DNA from: Bacteroidales bacterium
Lineage (GTDB): Bacteria > Bacteroidota > Bacteroidia > Bacteroidales > BM520
Assembly (NCBI GenBank): GCA_028701815.1
Contig: JAQVPY010000020.1
Coordinates: forward strand, 1 to 18,082
Length of the DNA stretch: 18,082 bases
Reading direction: 5' to 3'
Under the pieces are notes generated by a model. That model was not told where the DNA came from. It saw nothing but the letters and a program-made list of their open reading frames with translations, and did no database searches. The stretch's first letter is position 1. Every line of letters starts with the position of its first letter. The position numbers were made by a program, and so were the translations under genes. Shown one piece after another: positions 1 to 6,387 of the stretch.

Positions 1-969
1 GGGTTATGGGCATTTATCAAGCAGCGTCCTTTCGGGGGCATTGCGAAGCCCGACGACAAGCCAAAGGCTATTTTCATATCCTGTTTTGACACGGCGCCGT
101 TGGCCCCTGACACAAATTTCATCATACAAGATGAAGGGCAGGAGTTTTTAAAGGGGGTAGAGATAATTTCCCAGCTTACTGAAGGCGAAACTTATTTATG
201 TATCCGTGCAGGCGACGACGACACCATATACAAGAAGGCCGTTGGCGTACAGTTGGAATATTTTAAAGGCTCACACCCTGCAGGAAACGTAGGCACGCAG
301 ATAAACCGCATTTCCCCCATCGACAAGGGAGAGGTCGTATGGTATATTGCGCCGCAGGACGTAGTTATCATTGGCAGGTTATTTTTGCGCGGCAGGCTCG
401 ACTTCTCGCGTACGGTTGCAATCTGTGGCAGCGGCATCGAAAACCCGTGTTATATAAAAGCCATCGCCGGCAGCAGTATTTTCAACGATGACAAGGAAAT
501 TTCATTGCATGGCGACCGCGAATACAGAGTCATTTCGGGTAATGTCCTTACCGGCAAACAAGTCGGTGAAGAATGCTTTTTAGGTTATTACGACAACATT
601 ATCTGCGCCATCCCCGAAGGGAAAAGACGTTATCTGTTCGGATGGCTTTATCCTGGATTTAAAACGTGGAGCATATCGAGAACATACGTATCATGGTGGT
701 TTCCCCACAAACGGTACGATATGGACACCTTGTTGCACGGCGGTCACAGGACGATGATCATGTCGGATATCTACGACCGTGTCTTTCCTTTGGACATTTT
801 GCCTATGGAATTATTGAAAGCATGCGTCATTGGCGATATAGAGCGTATGGAACAGCTCGGGATATATGAGGTGGAAGAAGAAGACTTCGCTCTGTGTGAA
901 GTCGTTTGTCCTTCCAAGACCGACTGCCAGCAGATCATTCATGAAGGGTTAAAATTAATACGGCAATAA
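1..969 (+). CDS. nqrA: Na+-translocating NADH:quinone reductase subunit A (5' partial)
   Basis: The reading frame is open from base 1 to the TAA at 967-969 and gives 322 residues. It begins inside the protein with GLWAFIKQRPF and, a little further on, FDTAPLAPD, both typical of the middle of NqrA. The family is usually about 450 residues, so roughly the first 125 are outside the window. NqrA is the peripheral cytoplasmic subunit of the NQR sodium pump and takes part in quinone interaction; it has no membrane segments, and none are visible here. A TTG at 100 could be mistaken for a start, but the conserved sequence continues upstream of it without a break. The gene is 1 nt upstream of nqrB and heads the nqrABCDEF operon. 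Family assignment is by remembered conserved motifs. Confidence 0.93.
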   Translation, partial: GLWAFIKQRPFGGIAKPDDKPKAIFISCFDTAPLAPDTNFIIQDEGQEFLKGVEIISQLTEGETYLCIRAGDDDTIYKKAVGVQLEYFKGSHPAGNVGTQINRISPIDKGEVVWYIAPQDVVIIGRLFLRGRLDFSRTVAICGSGIENPCYIKAIAGSSIFNDDKEISLHGDREYRVISGNVLTGKQVGEECFLGYYDNIICAIPEGKRRYLFGWLYPGFKTWSISRTYVSWWFPHKRYDMDTLLHGGHRTMIMSDIYDRVFPLDILPMELLKACVIGDIERMEQLGIYEVEEEDFALCEVVCPSKTDCQQIIHEGLKLIRQ

Positions 970-970
970 T

Positions 971-2149
971 ATGAAATGGATTGAAAAGACAAGCGACAAG
1001 CTCTCGCAGGCTTTTAAAAGCAAGCGCATATTAAAGCCTTTTTACGCTCTCTTTGAGGCGGCGGATTCTTTTTTACTCACGCCGAAGACCTTAACCTCAA
1101 ACGGAAGTCATATCCGTGATCACGTTGATATGAAACGCATCATGATAACCGTTATGATTGCATTACTTCCTCCCACGTTGTTCGGTATCTGGAACATTGG
1201 GTACCAACATTTTGCAGCCGTTGGCATATATGCCAATTTTTGGCACACAGTGTGGTATGGAATAGCGAGGTGGTTTCCGATAATATTGACTGTATACGTA
1301 AGTGGCTTAGTTCTGGAAATAATATTTGCGCAGCGTAGGGGTCACAGTGTAGCGGAAGGATTTTTCGTCACGGGCATGATATTACCGTTAATAGTTCCGC
1401 CGGAGATACCGTTATGGATATTATCCATTGCCACCATTTTCGCCACGCTTTTTGCGAAGGAGGTTTATGGGGGCACTGGATACAACTTTCTCAATCCTGC
1501 GTTAGTAGCGAGGGCATTTATTTTCTTCGCATATCCGGGTGTCATTTCAGGAGACGGGGTATGGATTGCCGGCAAGCCGGATGCATTCTCCGGGGCGACG
1601 CCGTTAGCGAATATTGCAGGAAGTGCGGCGAGTTCTCTGCCTGGCACATCGGATATGTTTGTGGGCATTATTCCCGGATGTATCGGAGAGACTTCGAAGA
1701 TAGCCATCATATTAGGAGCGTTATTACTAATATATACGAGGGTTGCGAGTTTCAGGACCATGATTTCGGTAATAGTGGACGGATTAGTCACGGGCAGCAT
1801 ATTCAATCTCATCGGGAGCACCGCGCTGATGCAAGTACCTGCATGGGAGCATCTTTTAATGGGAGGATTTCTTTTCGGTGCCGTATTTATGGCCACCGAT
1901 CCGGTAACCTCACCGCACACAGGGACAGGTCAGATCATCTACGGATTATTAGTCGGAGCATTAGCGATATTCATACGCGTTGTCAACAGGGGATATCCTG
2001 AGGGCATGATGCTTGCGATACTGTTAATGAACGTATTTTCCTCATTAATAGATCATTTAGCTATTCAACGAAACATTAAGAAGAGACTTGCCAGGTCTTC
2101 GCGCGCGCGTGCATGCGCGTGCGTGCGCGCGAAACCTGGCAGGTGTTAA
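971..2149 (+). CDS. nqrB: Na+-translocating NADH:quinone reductase subunit B, with an abnormal C-terminal tail
   Basis: This 392-residue multi-spanning membrane subunit of NQR carries a covalent FMN. The flavinylation motif Dxx(S/T)GAT appears as DAFSGAT, ending at Thr210, the expected FMN-phosphothreonine. The N-terminus has the charged stretch and the LTPKTLT segment usual in NqrB, followed by about eight or more hydrophobic helices. It starts 1 nt after the nqrA stop. The last 17 residues (from Ser376), rich in Arg, Ala and Cys, are encoded by a GC-rich inverted repeat at 2086-2144 and do not look like NqrB. The family normally ends near the preceding LFDHL..Q.NIKRRLA-type sequence, here LIDHLAIQRNIKKRLA. 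I infer that the palindrome replaced or displaced the original stop. Maturation by a flavin transferase (ApbE) is expected, but that gene is not in the window. Confidence 0.95.
   Translation: MKWIEKTSDKLSQAFKSKRILKPFYALFEAADSFLLTPKTLTSNGSHIRDHVDMKRIMITVMIALLPPTLFGIWNIGYQHFAAVGIYANFWHTVWYGIARWFPIILTVYVSGLVLEIIFAQRRGHSVAEGFFVTGMILPLIVPPEIPLWILSIATIFATLFAKEVYGGTGYNFLNPALVARAFIFFAYPGVISGDGVWIAGKPDAFSGATPLANIAGSAASSLPGTSDMFVGIIPGCIGETSKIAIILGALLLIYTRVASFRTMISVIVDGLVTGSIFNLIGSTALMQVPAWEHLLMGGFLFGAVFMATDPVTSPHTGTGQIIYGLLVGALAIFIRVVNRGYPEGMMLAILLMNVFSSLIDHLAIQRNIKKRLARSSRARACACVRAKPGRC
2086..2144. repeat. REP-like GC-rich inverted repeat with Z-DNA-prone core
   Basis: The left arm (2086-2106) and right arm (2125-2144) pair over about 20 bp, with a single bulged C at 2097 and one G-T wobble (2088/2142). 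The outer ends are ACTTGCCAGGT and ACCTGGCAGGT; the right end is itself an 11-nt palindrome. The inner part is CG-repeat rich. Bases 2100-2131 alternate strictly pyrimidine-purine for 32 nt (CG, TG and CA steps only), the classic pattern for left-handed Z-DNA under negative supercoiling. The composition is unlike the flanking nqr genes. It overlaps the 3' end of nqrB and lies 17 nt before nqrC. I infer a dispersed palindromic repeat unit of REP type; no second copy is seen in this window. Confidence 0.8.
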
Positions 2150-2161
2150 CCCCACCGAGTC

Positions 2162-2818
2162 ATGAGAAAATTTTCGAACACATATATCTTCATTTACATC
2201 ACAGTAATAGTAGTTGCCGTGGCGACGTTATTATCGTTAGCAGCCACCCTTTTGCGTCCCTATCGTGAAGCTAACATCAAAAATGAGACTATGGCGCAGA
2301 TACTTACCGCCGCCAACTACATTCATCAGGACAAGAAAGAGATACCGCATCTTTTTTCGGAAGTCGCCACGGAATCCGAGGTCGGCGACATACATTTCTT
2401 CTCCGTAAATACTTCCGACGGCAGGCTTCTGTATGTAGTACCCGTTGCCGGCAAGGGGTTATGGGGGCCTATCTGGGGGTATATTGCTCTCTCCGAGGAT
2501 CTGAAGACTGTTGAAGGTGCTGTTTTCTCCCATAAGTCTGAGACTCCGGGGTTGGGGGGGGAAATTGCCAAAGATGCCTTCTCATCATCCTTCAAGGGAA
2601 AAAGTCTGTTCGACGAAGAAGGCAATTTCATATCTATAAAAGTAGTCAAGACAAAAACCGACGACAGTCGCAACAATGAGGTAGACGCTCTCTCGGGAGC
2701 TACAATCACCTCGAGAGGAGTAGAAGAAATGCTTTACAGATGTCTCCCCGAAGCCATAAAGGCCATACAAGCATCCACGATACAATCACAAATTCAACAA
2801 ACGCAAACAAAAGAATGA
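2162..2818 (+). CDS. nqrC: Na+-translocating NADH:quinone reductase subunit C
   Basis: This 218-residue subunit has one N-terminal membrane helix (about residues 8-28) followed by a periplasmic FMN-binding domain. The flavinylation motif is DALSGAT with the expected FMN-carrying Thr181, followed by ITSRG as in the family. ETPGLGGEI in the middle is another conserved NqrC stretch; it is encoded over a run of eight G at 2554-2561. NqrC passes electrons between the cofactors of NqrD/E and NqrB. The length is a little below the usual 230-260. The start at 2162 follows the nqrB palindrome closely, so the hairpin sits where ribosomes initiate on nqrC. The stop overlaps the nqrD start. Confidence 0.95.
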   Translation: MRKFSNTYIFIYITVIVVAVATLLSLAATLLRPYREANIKNETMAQILTAANYIHQDKKEIPHLFSEVATESEVGDIHFFSVNTSDGRLLYVVPVAGKGLWGPIWGYIALSEDLKTVEGAVFSHKSETPGLGGEIAKDAFSSSFKGKSLFDEEGNFISIKVVKTKTDDSRNNEVDALSGATITSRGVEEMLYRCLPEAIKAIQASTIQSQIQQTQTKE

Positions 2819-3432
2819 TGCAGTTAAAAAAATATCTCGGACCGTTAAACAGGAACAACCCTATCACCATACAGATCCTCGGCGTTTGCTCGGCTCTTGC
2901 GGGCACCGCGCAACTAAAACCGGCCGTGGTGATGTGTATTTCCGTTGCCGTCGTATGCGCCTTCTCAAATTTCGTAATCTCGCTTTTAAGAAATACCATT
3001 CCGCCGCGAGTGCGCATCATCGTGCAGCTGCTTATTGTAGCCACCTTCGTCATCTTAGTAGATCAGGTATTACAGGCCTTCTTCTATGAAATAAGTAAGA
3101 TGTTGTCGGTATTTGTCGGTCTCATCATCACCAACTGCATAATAATGGGGCGTCTCGAAGCCTTCGCGTTAGCCAACAGACCCCTACCCTCCGCCATCGA
3201 CGGTCTCGCCAACGGCATCGGTTACGGATTAGTGCTAATCATTATCGCCACAGTTCGCGAACTTCTCGGTTCAGGCACCTTATGGAACTACCGAATAATA
3301 CCGGAGACCTTTTATCAGAACGGATACATAAACAACGGGCTGATGGTTTTACCACCGATGGCGCTTATTATCATAGGAGTAATAGTATGGATTCAAAGAT
3401 CCGCCAACAAAGAATTACAGGAGGAATACTAA
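2815..3432 (+). CDS. nqrD: Na+-translocating NADH:quinone reductase subunit D
   Basis: This 205-residue integral membrane subunit has about six helices. The family cysteines that hold the intramembrane iron-sulfur centre with NqrE are present: Cys25 in LGVCSALA and Cys108 in ITNCIIMGRLEAFA. The frame is open well upstream, but the first family-like residues are MMQLKKYLGPL. Two in-frame ATGs, at 2815 and 2818, are possible; 2815 gives a 4-nt ATGA overlap with the nqrC stop and 2818 a 1-nt overlap. Either supports translational coupling. It ends 3 nt before nqrE. The length matches the family (about 205-210). Confidence 0.95.
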   Translation: MMQLKKYLGPLNRNNPITIQILGVCSALAGTAQLKPAVVMCISVAVVCAFSNFVISLLRNTIPPRVRIIVQLLIVATFVILVDQVLQAFFYEISKMLSVFVGLIITNCIIMGRLEAFALANRPLPSAIDGLANGIGYGLVLIIIATVRELLGSGTLWNYRIIPETFYQNGYINNGLMVLPPMALIIIGVIVWIQRSANKELQEEY

Positions 3433-3435
3433 ATC

Positions 3436-4047
3436 ATGGAATCATTATTTGACTTATTTATACGTTCAATTTTCGTCGACAACATGATCTTTGCCTATTT
3501 CTTAGGCATGTGTTCTTATCTTGCAGTATCGAAAAACGTAAAAACTGCTTTCGGACTGGGCATTGCCGTCTGTTTCGTTCTTATAATCACAATACCTGTC
3601 AACTATTTAATATACAACCTATTACTCAAGGGCGGCGCATTAATATGGATTTCGCCGGCATTAGAAAATGTCGATTTATCCTTTTTATCGCTGATAATAT
3701 ATATAGCGGTAATTGCCGCCATAGTACAATTGCTTGAGATGATAATAGAAAAATACTCCTCGGCTTTATACAATTCCTTAGGTATATTTTTACCGTTGAT
3801 AGCCGTAAACTGTGCAATCTTAGGCGGGTCGCTGTTTATGCAGGAAAGAAATTTCGCCTCCATCTCTCATTGCGTTTCTTATGCTGCCGGCTCGGGCATC
3901 GGGTGGCTGTTAGCCATTGTAGCCTTTGCCGCCATCCGTGAGAGAATACGTTACTCAAACATTCCGAAGCCCTTACGCGGTCTCGGAATATCATATATAA
4001 CGACAGGATTAATGGGCATAGCGTTTATGGCGTTATCTGGTATTTAG
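3436..4047 (+). CDS. nqrE: Na+-translocating NADH:quinone reductase subunit E
   Basis: This 203-residue membrane subunit has about six helices and is homologous to NqrD, with which it forms a pseudo-symmetric pair. The cluster-binding cysteines are visible as Cys26 (YFLGMCSYLAVS) and Cys126 (AVNCAILGG). It starts 3 nt after nqrD and is one of few genes here with a Shine-Dalgarno-like AGGAGG (3419-3424, 11 nt upstream of the ATG). It ends with TAG right after MALSGI, the normal family end. That matters for nqrF, because it shows TAG acting as a true stop in this genome. Confidence 0.95.
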   Translation: MESLFDLFIRSIFVDNMIFAYFLGMCSYLAVSKNVKTAFGLGIAVCFVLIITIPVNYLIYNLLLKGGALIWISPALENVDLSFLSLIIYIAVIAAIVQLLEMIIEKYSSALYNSLGIFLPLIAVNCAILGGSLFMQERNFASISHCVSYAAGSGIGWLLAIVAFAAIRERIRYSNIPKPLRGLGISYITTGLMGIAFMALSGI

Positions 4048-4058
4048 AATAAGAAGAT

Positions 4059-5156
4059 ATGACAATAATAATTGCAATAATAATATTTCTCACAGTCATC
4101 TGGTTGTTGGTGGCGATTCTGCTTTTTGCGAGAAAGAAGCTCATTCCGGAAGGAAGTGTCAATATCCGGATCAACGGCGAAAAAGAAATCGAGCATGAAT
4201 GCGGCTGTTCTCTATTACAGGCTTTAGCCGACGAAAAGATATTCGTCCCGTCGGCATGTGGCGGGGGCGGAACCTGTGGCACATGCAAGGGCAAGGTACT
4301 TAAAGGCGGCGGGTCGATTCTTCCTACCGAAACGGGGCATATAAATCGCAAGATGCGCGAAGAGCATTACCGCCTTTTCTGTCAGGTAAAAGTCAAAGAA
4401 GACCTCGAGATAGAAATTCCGGAAGAAATTTTCGGAATAAAAAAATGGACTTGTGAGGTCGTCTCCAACAGAAATGTCTCCACATTTATTAAAGAGCTGA
4501 CTGTCAAGTTACCTGCGGGCGAATCTCTCGACTTCAGATCCGGCGGGTATATTCAGGTCGACGTCCCGAAATATTCCGCCATTGCATACAGAGATTTCAA
4601 TATATGTTCTGATTATGCGGAAGACTGGAAGGCGTTGGGCATGTTTGATTTGACGGCAAAAAACAATGAGACTGCTATAAGGGCCTATTCCATGGCAAAC
4701 CATCCGGCCGAAGACGAGATCATAATGCTCAACGTACGTATTGCCACGCCTCCTGTCGACAAAAAGAAAAAGACCTTTAAGAAAGTTCCGCCTGGAATCT
4801 GTTCTTCCTACATATTCTCTTTAAAGCCCGGCGACAAAATCGTCATCTCCGGTCCTTACGGCGAGTTCTTCGTCAAAGATACAACAAACGAGATGATGTT
4901 CATTGGTGGGGGCGCAGGCATGGCCCCTATGCGTTCGCATATCTTCGACCAATTTAAGACGAAGCATACGGGCAGAAAGGCTTCTTTTTGGTATGGTGGA
5001 CGCTCATTGAAGGAGCTATTTTATGTTGATGACTTCAGAGAGATTGAACGCGAAAACGACAATTTTTCATTCCACATAGCCTTGTCGGAGCCGCAGCCTG
5101 AAGACAAATGGCATGGATATACGGGATTCATTCACAACGTTATATACGAAAATTAG
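4059..5156 (+). CDS. nqrF: Na+-translocating NADH:quinone reductase subunit F, truncated by an in-frame amber codon
   Basis: NqrF is the NADH-oxidising entry subunit of NQR. The order seen is one N-terminal membrane helix (about 3-24), a 2Fe-2S ferredoxin domain with Cys67, Cys73, Cys76 and Cys108, an FAD domain (RAYSMAN at 208-214, PGICSSYIF at 245-253) and an NAD-binding domain beginning FIGGGAGMAPMRS near 281. Translation stops at TAG 5154-5156 after 365 residues; the family has about 405-425. The same frame continues for 44 codons past the TAG with conserved NqrF sequence to TAA at 5289-5291. In relatives I recall a Tyr at the TAG position (YENYLK-type). One base change (TAT or TAC to TAG) explains it. 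The product as written lacks the terminal NADH-binding part. Sequencing error, recent nonsense mutation and suppression remain possible. Confidence 0.9.
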   Translation: MTIIIAIIIFLTVIWLLVAILLFARKKLIPEGSVNIRINGEKEIEHECGCSLLQALADEKIFVPSACGGGGTCGTCKGKVLKGGGSILPTETGHINRKMREEHYRLFCQVKVKEDLEIEIPEEIFGIKKWTCEVVSNRNVSTFIKELTVKLPAGESLDFRSGGYIQVDVPKYSAIAYRDFNICSDYAEDWKALGMFDLTAKNNETAIRAYSMANHPAEDEIIMLNVRIATPPVDKKKKTFKKVPPGICSSYIFSLKPGDKIVISGPYGEFFVKDTTNEMMFIGGGAGMAPMRSHIFDQFKTKHTGRKASFWYGGRSLKELFYVDDFREIERENDNFSFHIALSEPQPEDKWHGYTGFIHNVIYEN

Positions 5157-5291
5157 CTCAAACAGCACCCTACACCCGAGAACATCGAATATTACATCTG
5201 CGGACCTCCGCTGATGTTAAAAGCCGTTCTCGCGATGCTAGACAACCTCGGCGTTCCTCAGAGCATGATCTTCTTCGACGATTTCGGATAA
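5157..5291 (+). pseudogene. nqrF: Orphaned C-terminal end of nqrF
   Basis: These 44 codons plus TAA lie in the same frame as nqrF, directly after its amber codon. They encode the family's expected end: EYYICGPPLM, which contains the CGPP motif of ferredoxin-reductase-type NAD domains, and the terminal FFDDFG. There is no frameshift and no other stop, and the sequence shows no visible decay. The interruption is therefore recent, an error, or tolerated by readthrough. The 18 nt to the next gene hold nothing recognisable. Confidence 0.9.
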
Positions 5292-5309
5292 AAACAAACA
5301 CAACACGAT

Positions 5310-6374
5310 ATGGCAAGATTCATTAAAACAAAAAAAGAATTTATAGGCTCATCGCCCGACGGAATGACATTTCATGGCGAACGTAAAAGCGAGCATGTAA
5401 GAATCTCCGTGATGGATTACGACAAGGACAACCTTACGGAGACAGAAGTCGGCAGCATCGCCGAGACGCTTAAATATGCGGAGACGAATACTACGACATG
5501 GTTAAATATCGACGGGCTTCACGACGCTCAAATCATGAAGGAGATTTCCGAGGGTTTTAATCTGAGTCCTCTCATTATTTCTGATATCCTTGAGACCAAT
5601 TCGAGACCTAAGATTCATGAATACAACGACTGCATTTACATCTCGGTAAAGATGTTACAATACAACGAAAAAAAACATCATTCCACGTCCGAAAACCTCG
5701 TAATGATCATAAAGAAAAATATTCTGATCTCATTTCAGGAGCGTGTCGGCGACGTTTTCAACCCCGTTAGAGAGAGACTCAGAAGCAACAGAAAACGTTT
5801 TCGTACCGCCGGAACAGATTATCTGGCTTATGCACTTCTCGACACCATTATCGACAACTATATTTATATCATCAGCCTCCTCGGAGAGAAAATCGAGAAT
5901 CTCGACAAGATACTGATAGACAAAGCCAACGATGGTATGCTCCAAGAAATCAGCGAATATAAGGGCGAGATAATCTATATGAGCAAAATTATTAAGCCCT
6001 GCCGCGAACTGATTACAAGTCTCGAACATATAGACAGCGACTTGGTACATGAAAGCATGCAGGTTCATCTAAAAGGCCTTCGCAGCAATGTTGAACTTGC
6101 CAATGAGACCGTGGAAGACTACCGAGAGATCCTATCCGACCTCTTGAGTGTCTTTCATACTGTTATGTCCGACAAACTCAACGACATCCTCAAAACCCTT
6201 ACGATCTTCTCAGTCATCTTTATTCCTATCACATTTATTGTCGGCGTTTATGGTACCAATTTCGATTTCATGCCGGTATTACACTGGCGTTACGGATATC
6301 TTGCCATGTGGATAATGATGATTGTGATTGCCATATCAATGGTAATACATTTTAAACGCAAAAAATGGCTGTAA
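5310..6374 (+). CDS. corA: CorA-family divalent cation transporter with a variant GTN signature
   Basis: This 354-residue protein has the CorA layout: a large cytoplasmic alpha/beta and helical N-terminal part (about 1-290), two helices near the C-terminus (about 297-314 and 330-347), and a basic tail ending KRKKWL. The loop after the first helix reads VYGTNFDFMPVLHW. Its shape matches CorA, but the signature GMN at 315-317 is GTN (DNA 6252-6260). CorA pentamers import Mg2+ or move Co2+/Ni2+; in this family the central residue of GxN varies more in distant members. It starts 18 nt after the nqrF reading frame, on the same strand, so it may be transcribed from the nqr operon. Family certain, substrate uncertain. 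Confidence 0.9.
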   Translation: MARFIKTKKEFIGSSPDGMTFHGERKSEHVRISVMDYDKDNLTETEVGSIAETLKYAETNTTTWLNIDGLHDAQIMKEISEGFNLSPLIISDILETNSRPKIHEYNDCIYISVKMLQYNEKKHHSTSENLVMIIKKNILISFQERVGDVFNPVRERLRSNRKRFRTAGTDYLAYALLDTIIDNYIYIISLLGEKIENLDKILIDKANDGMLQEISEYKGEIIYMSKIIKPCRELITSLEHIDSDLVHESMQVHLKGLRSNVELANETVEDYREILSDLLSVFHTVMSDKLNDILKTLTIFSVIFIPITFIVGVYGTNFDFMPVLHWRYGYLAMWIMMIVIAISMVIHFKRKKWL

Positions 6375-6387
6375 AAAAATTAAAACC

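Noticed and set aside
100..102. TTG at 100 as the start of nqrA
   Set aside because: Conserved NqrA sequence in the same frame continues upstream to base 1, so the gene is cut by the window edge.
1465..1920. Minus-strand ORF of 151 codons inside nqrB
   Set aside because: It is the antisense shadow of a conserved gene and shows no coherent protein features.
2096..2146. NqrB's Arg/Ala/Cys-rich tail as a functional metal-binding extension
   Set aside because: The codons are simply the translated arms and core of an inverted repeat, which explains the composition.
2740..2814. N-terminal extension of nqrD inside nqrC
   Set aside because: The extra residues are charged, unlike NqrD, and are the shadow of the nqrC 3' end. 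The ATG at 2815 matches the family start.
5154..5156. General reassignment of TAG to an amino acid
   Set aside because: nqrE, the HD gene and GH31 all end at TAG at positions where their families end, so TAG is a working stop codon here.
5108..5326. A plus-strand ORF of 72 codons spanning the nqrF amber site
   Set aside because: It is in another frame, has no recognisable features, and the nqrF frame itself stays conserved on both sides of the amber codon.
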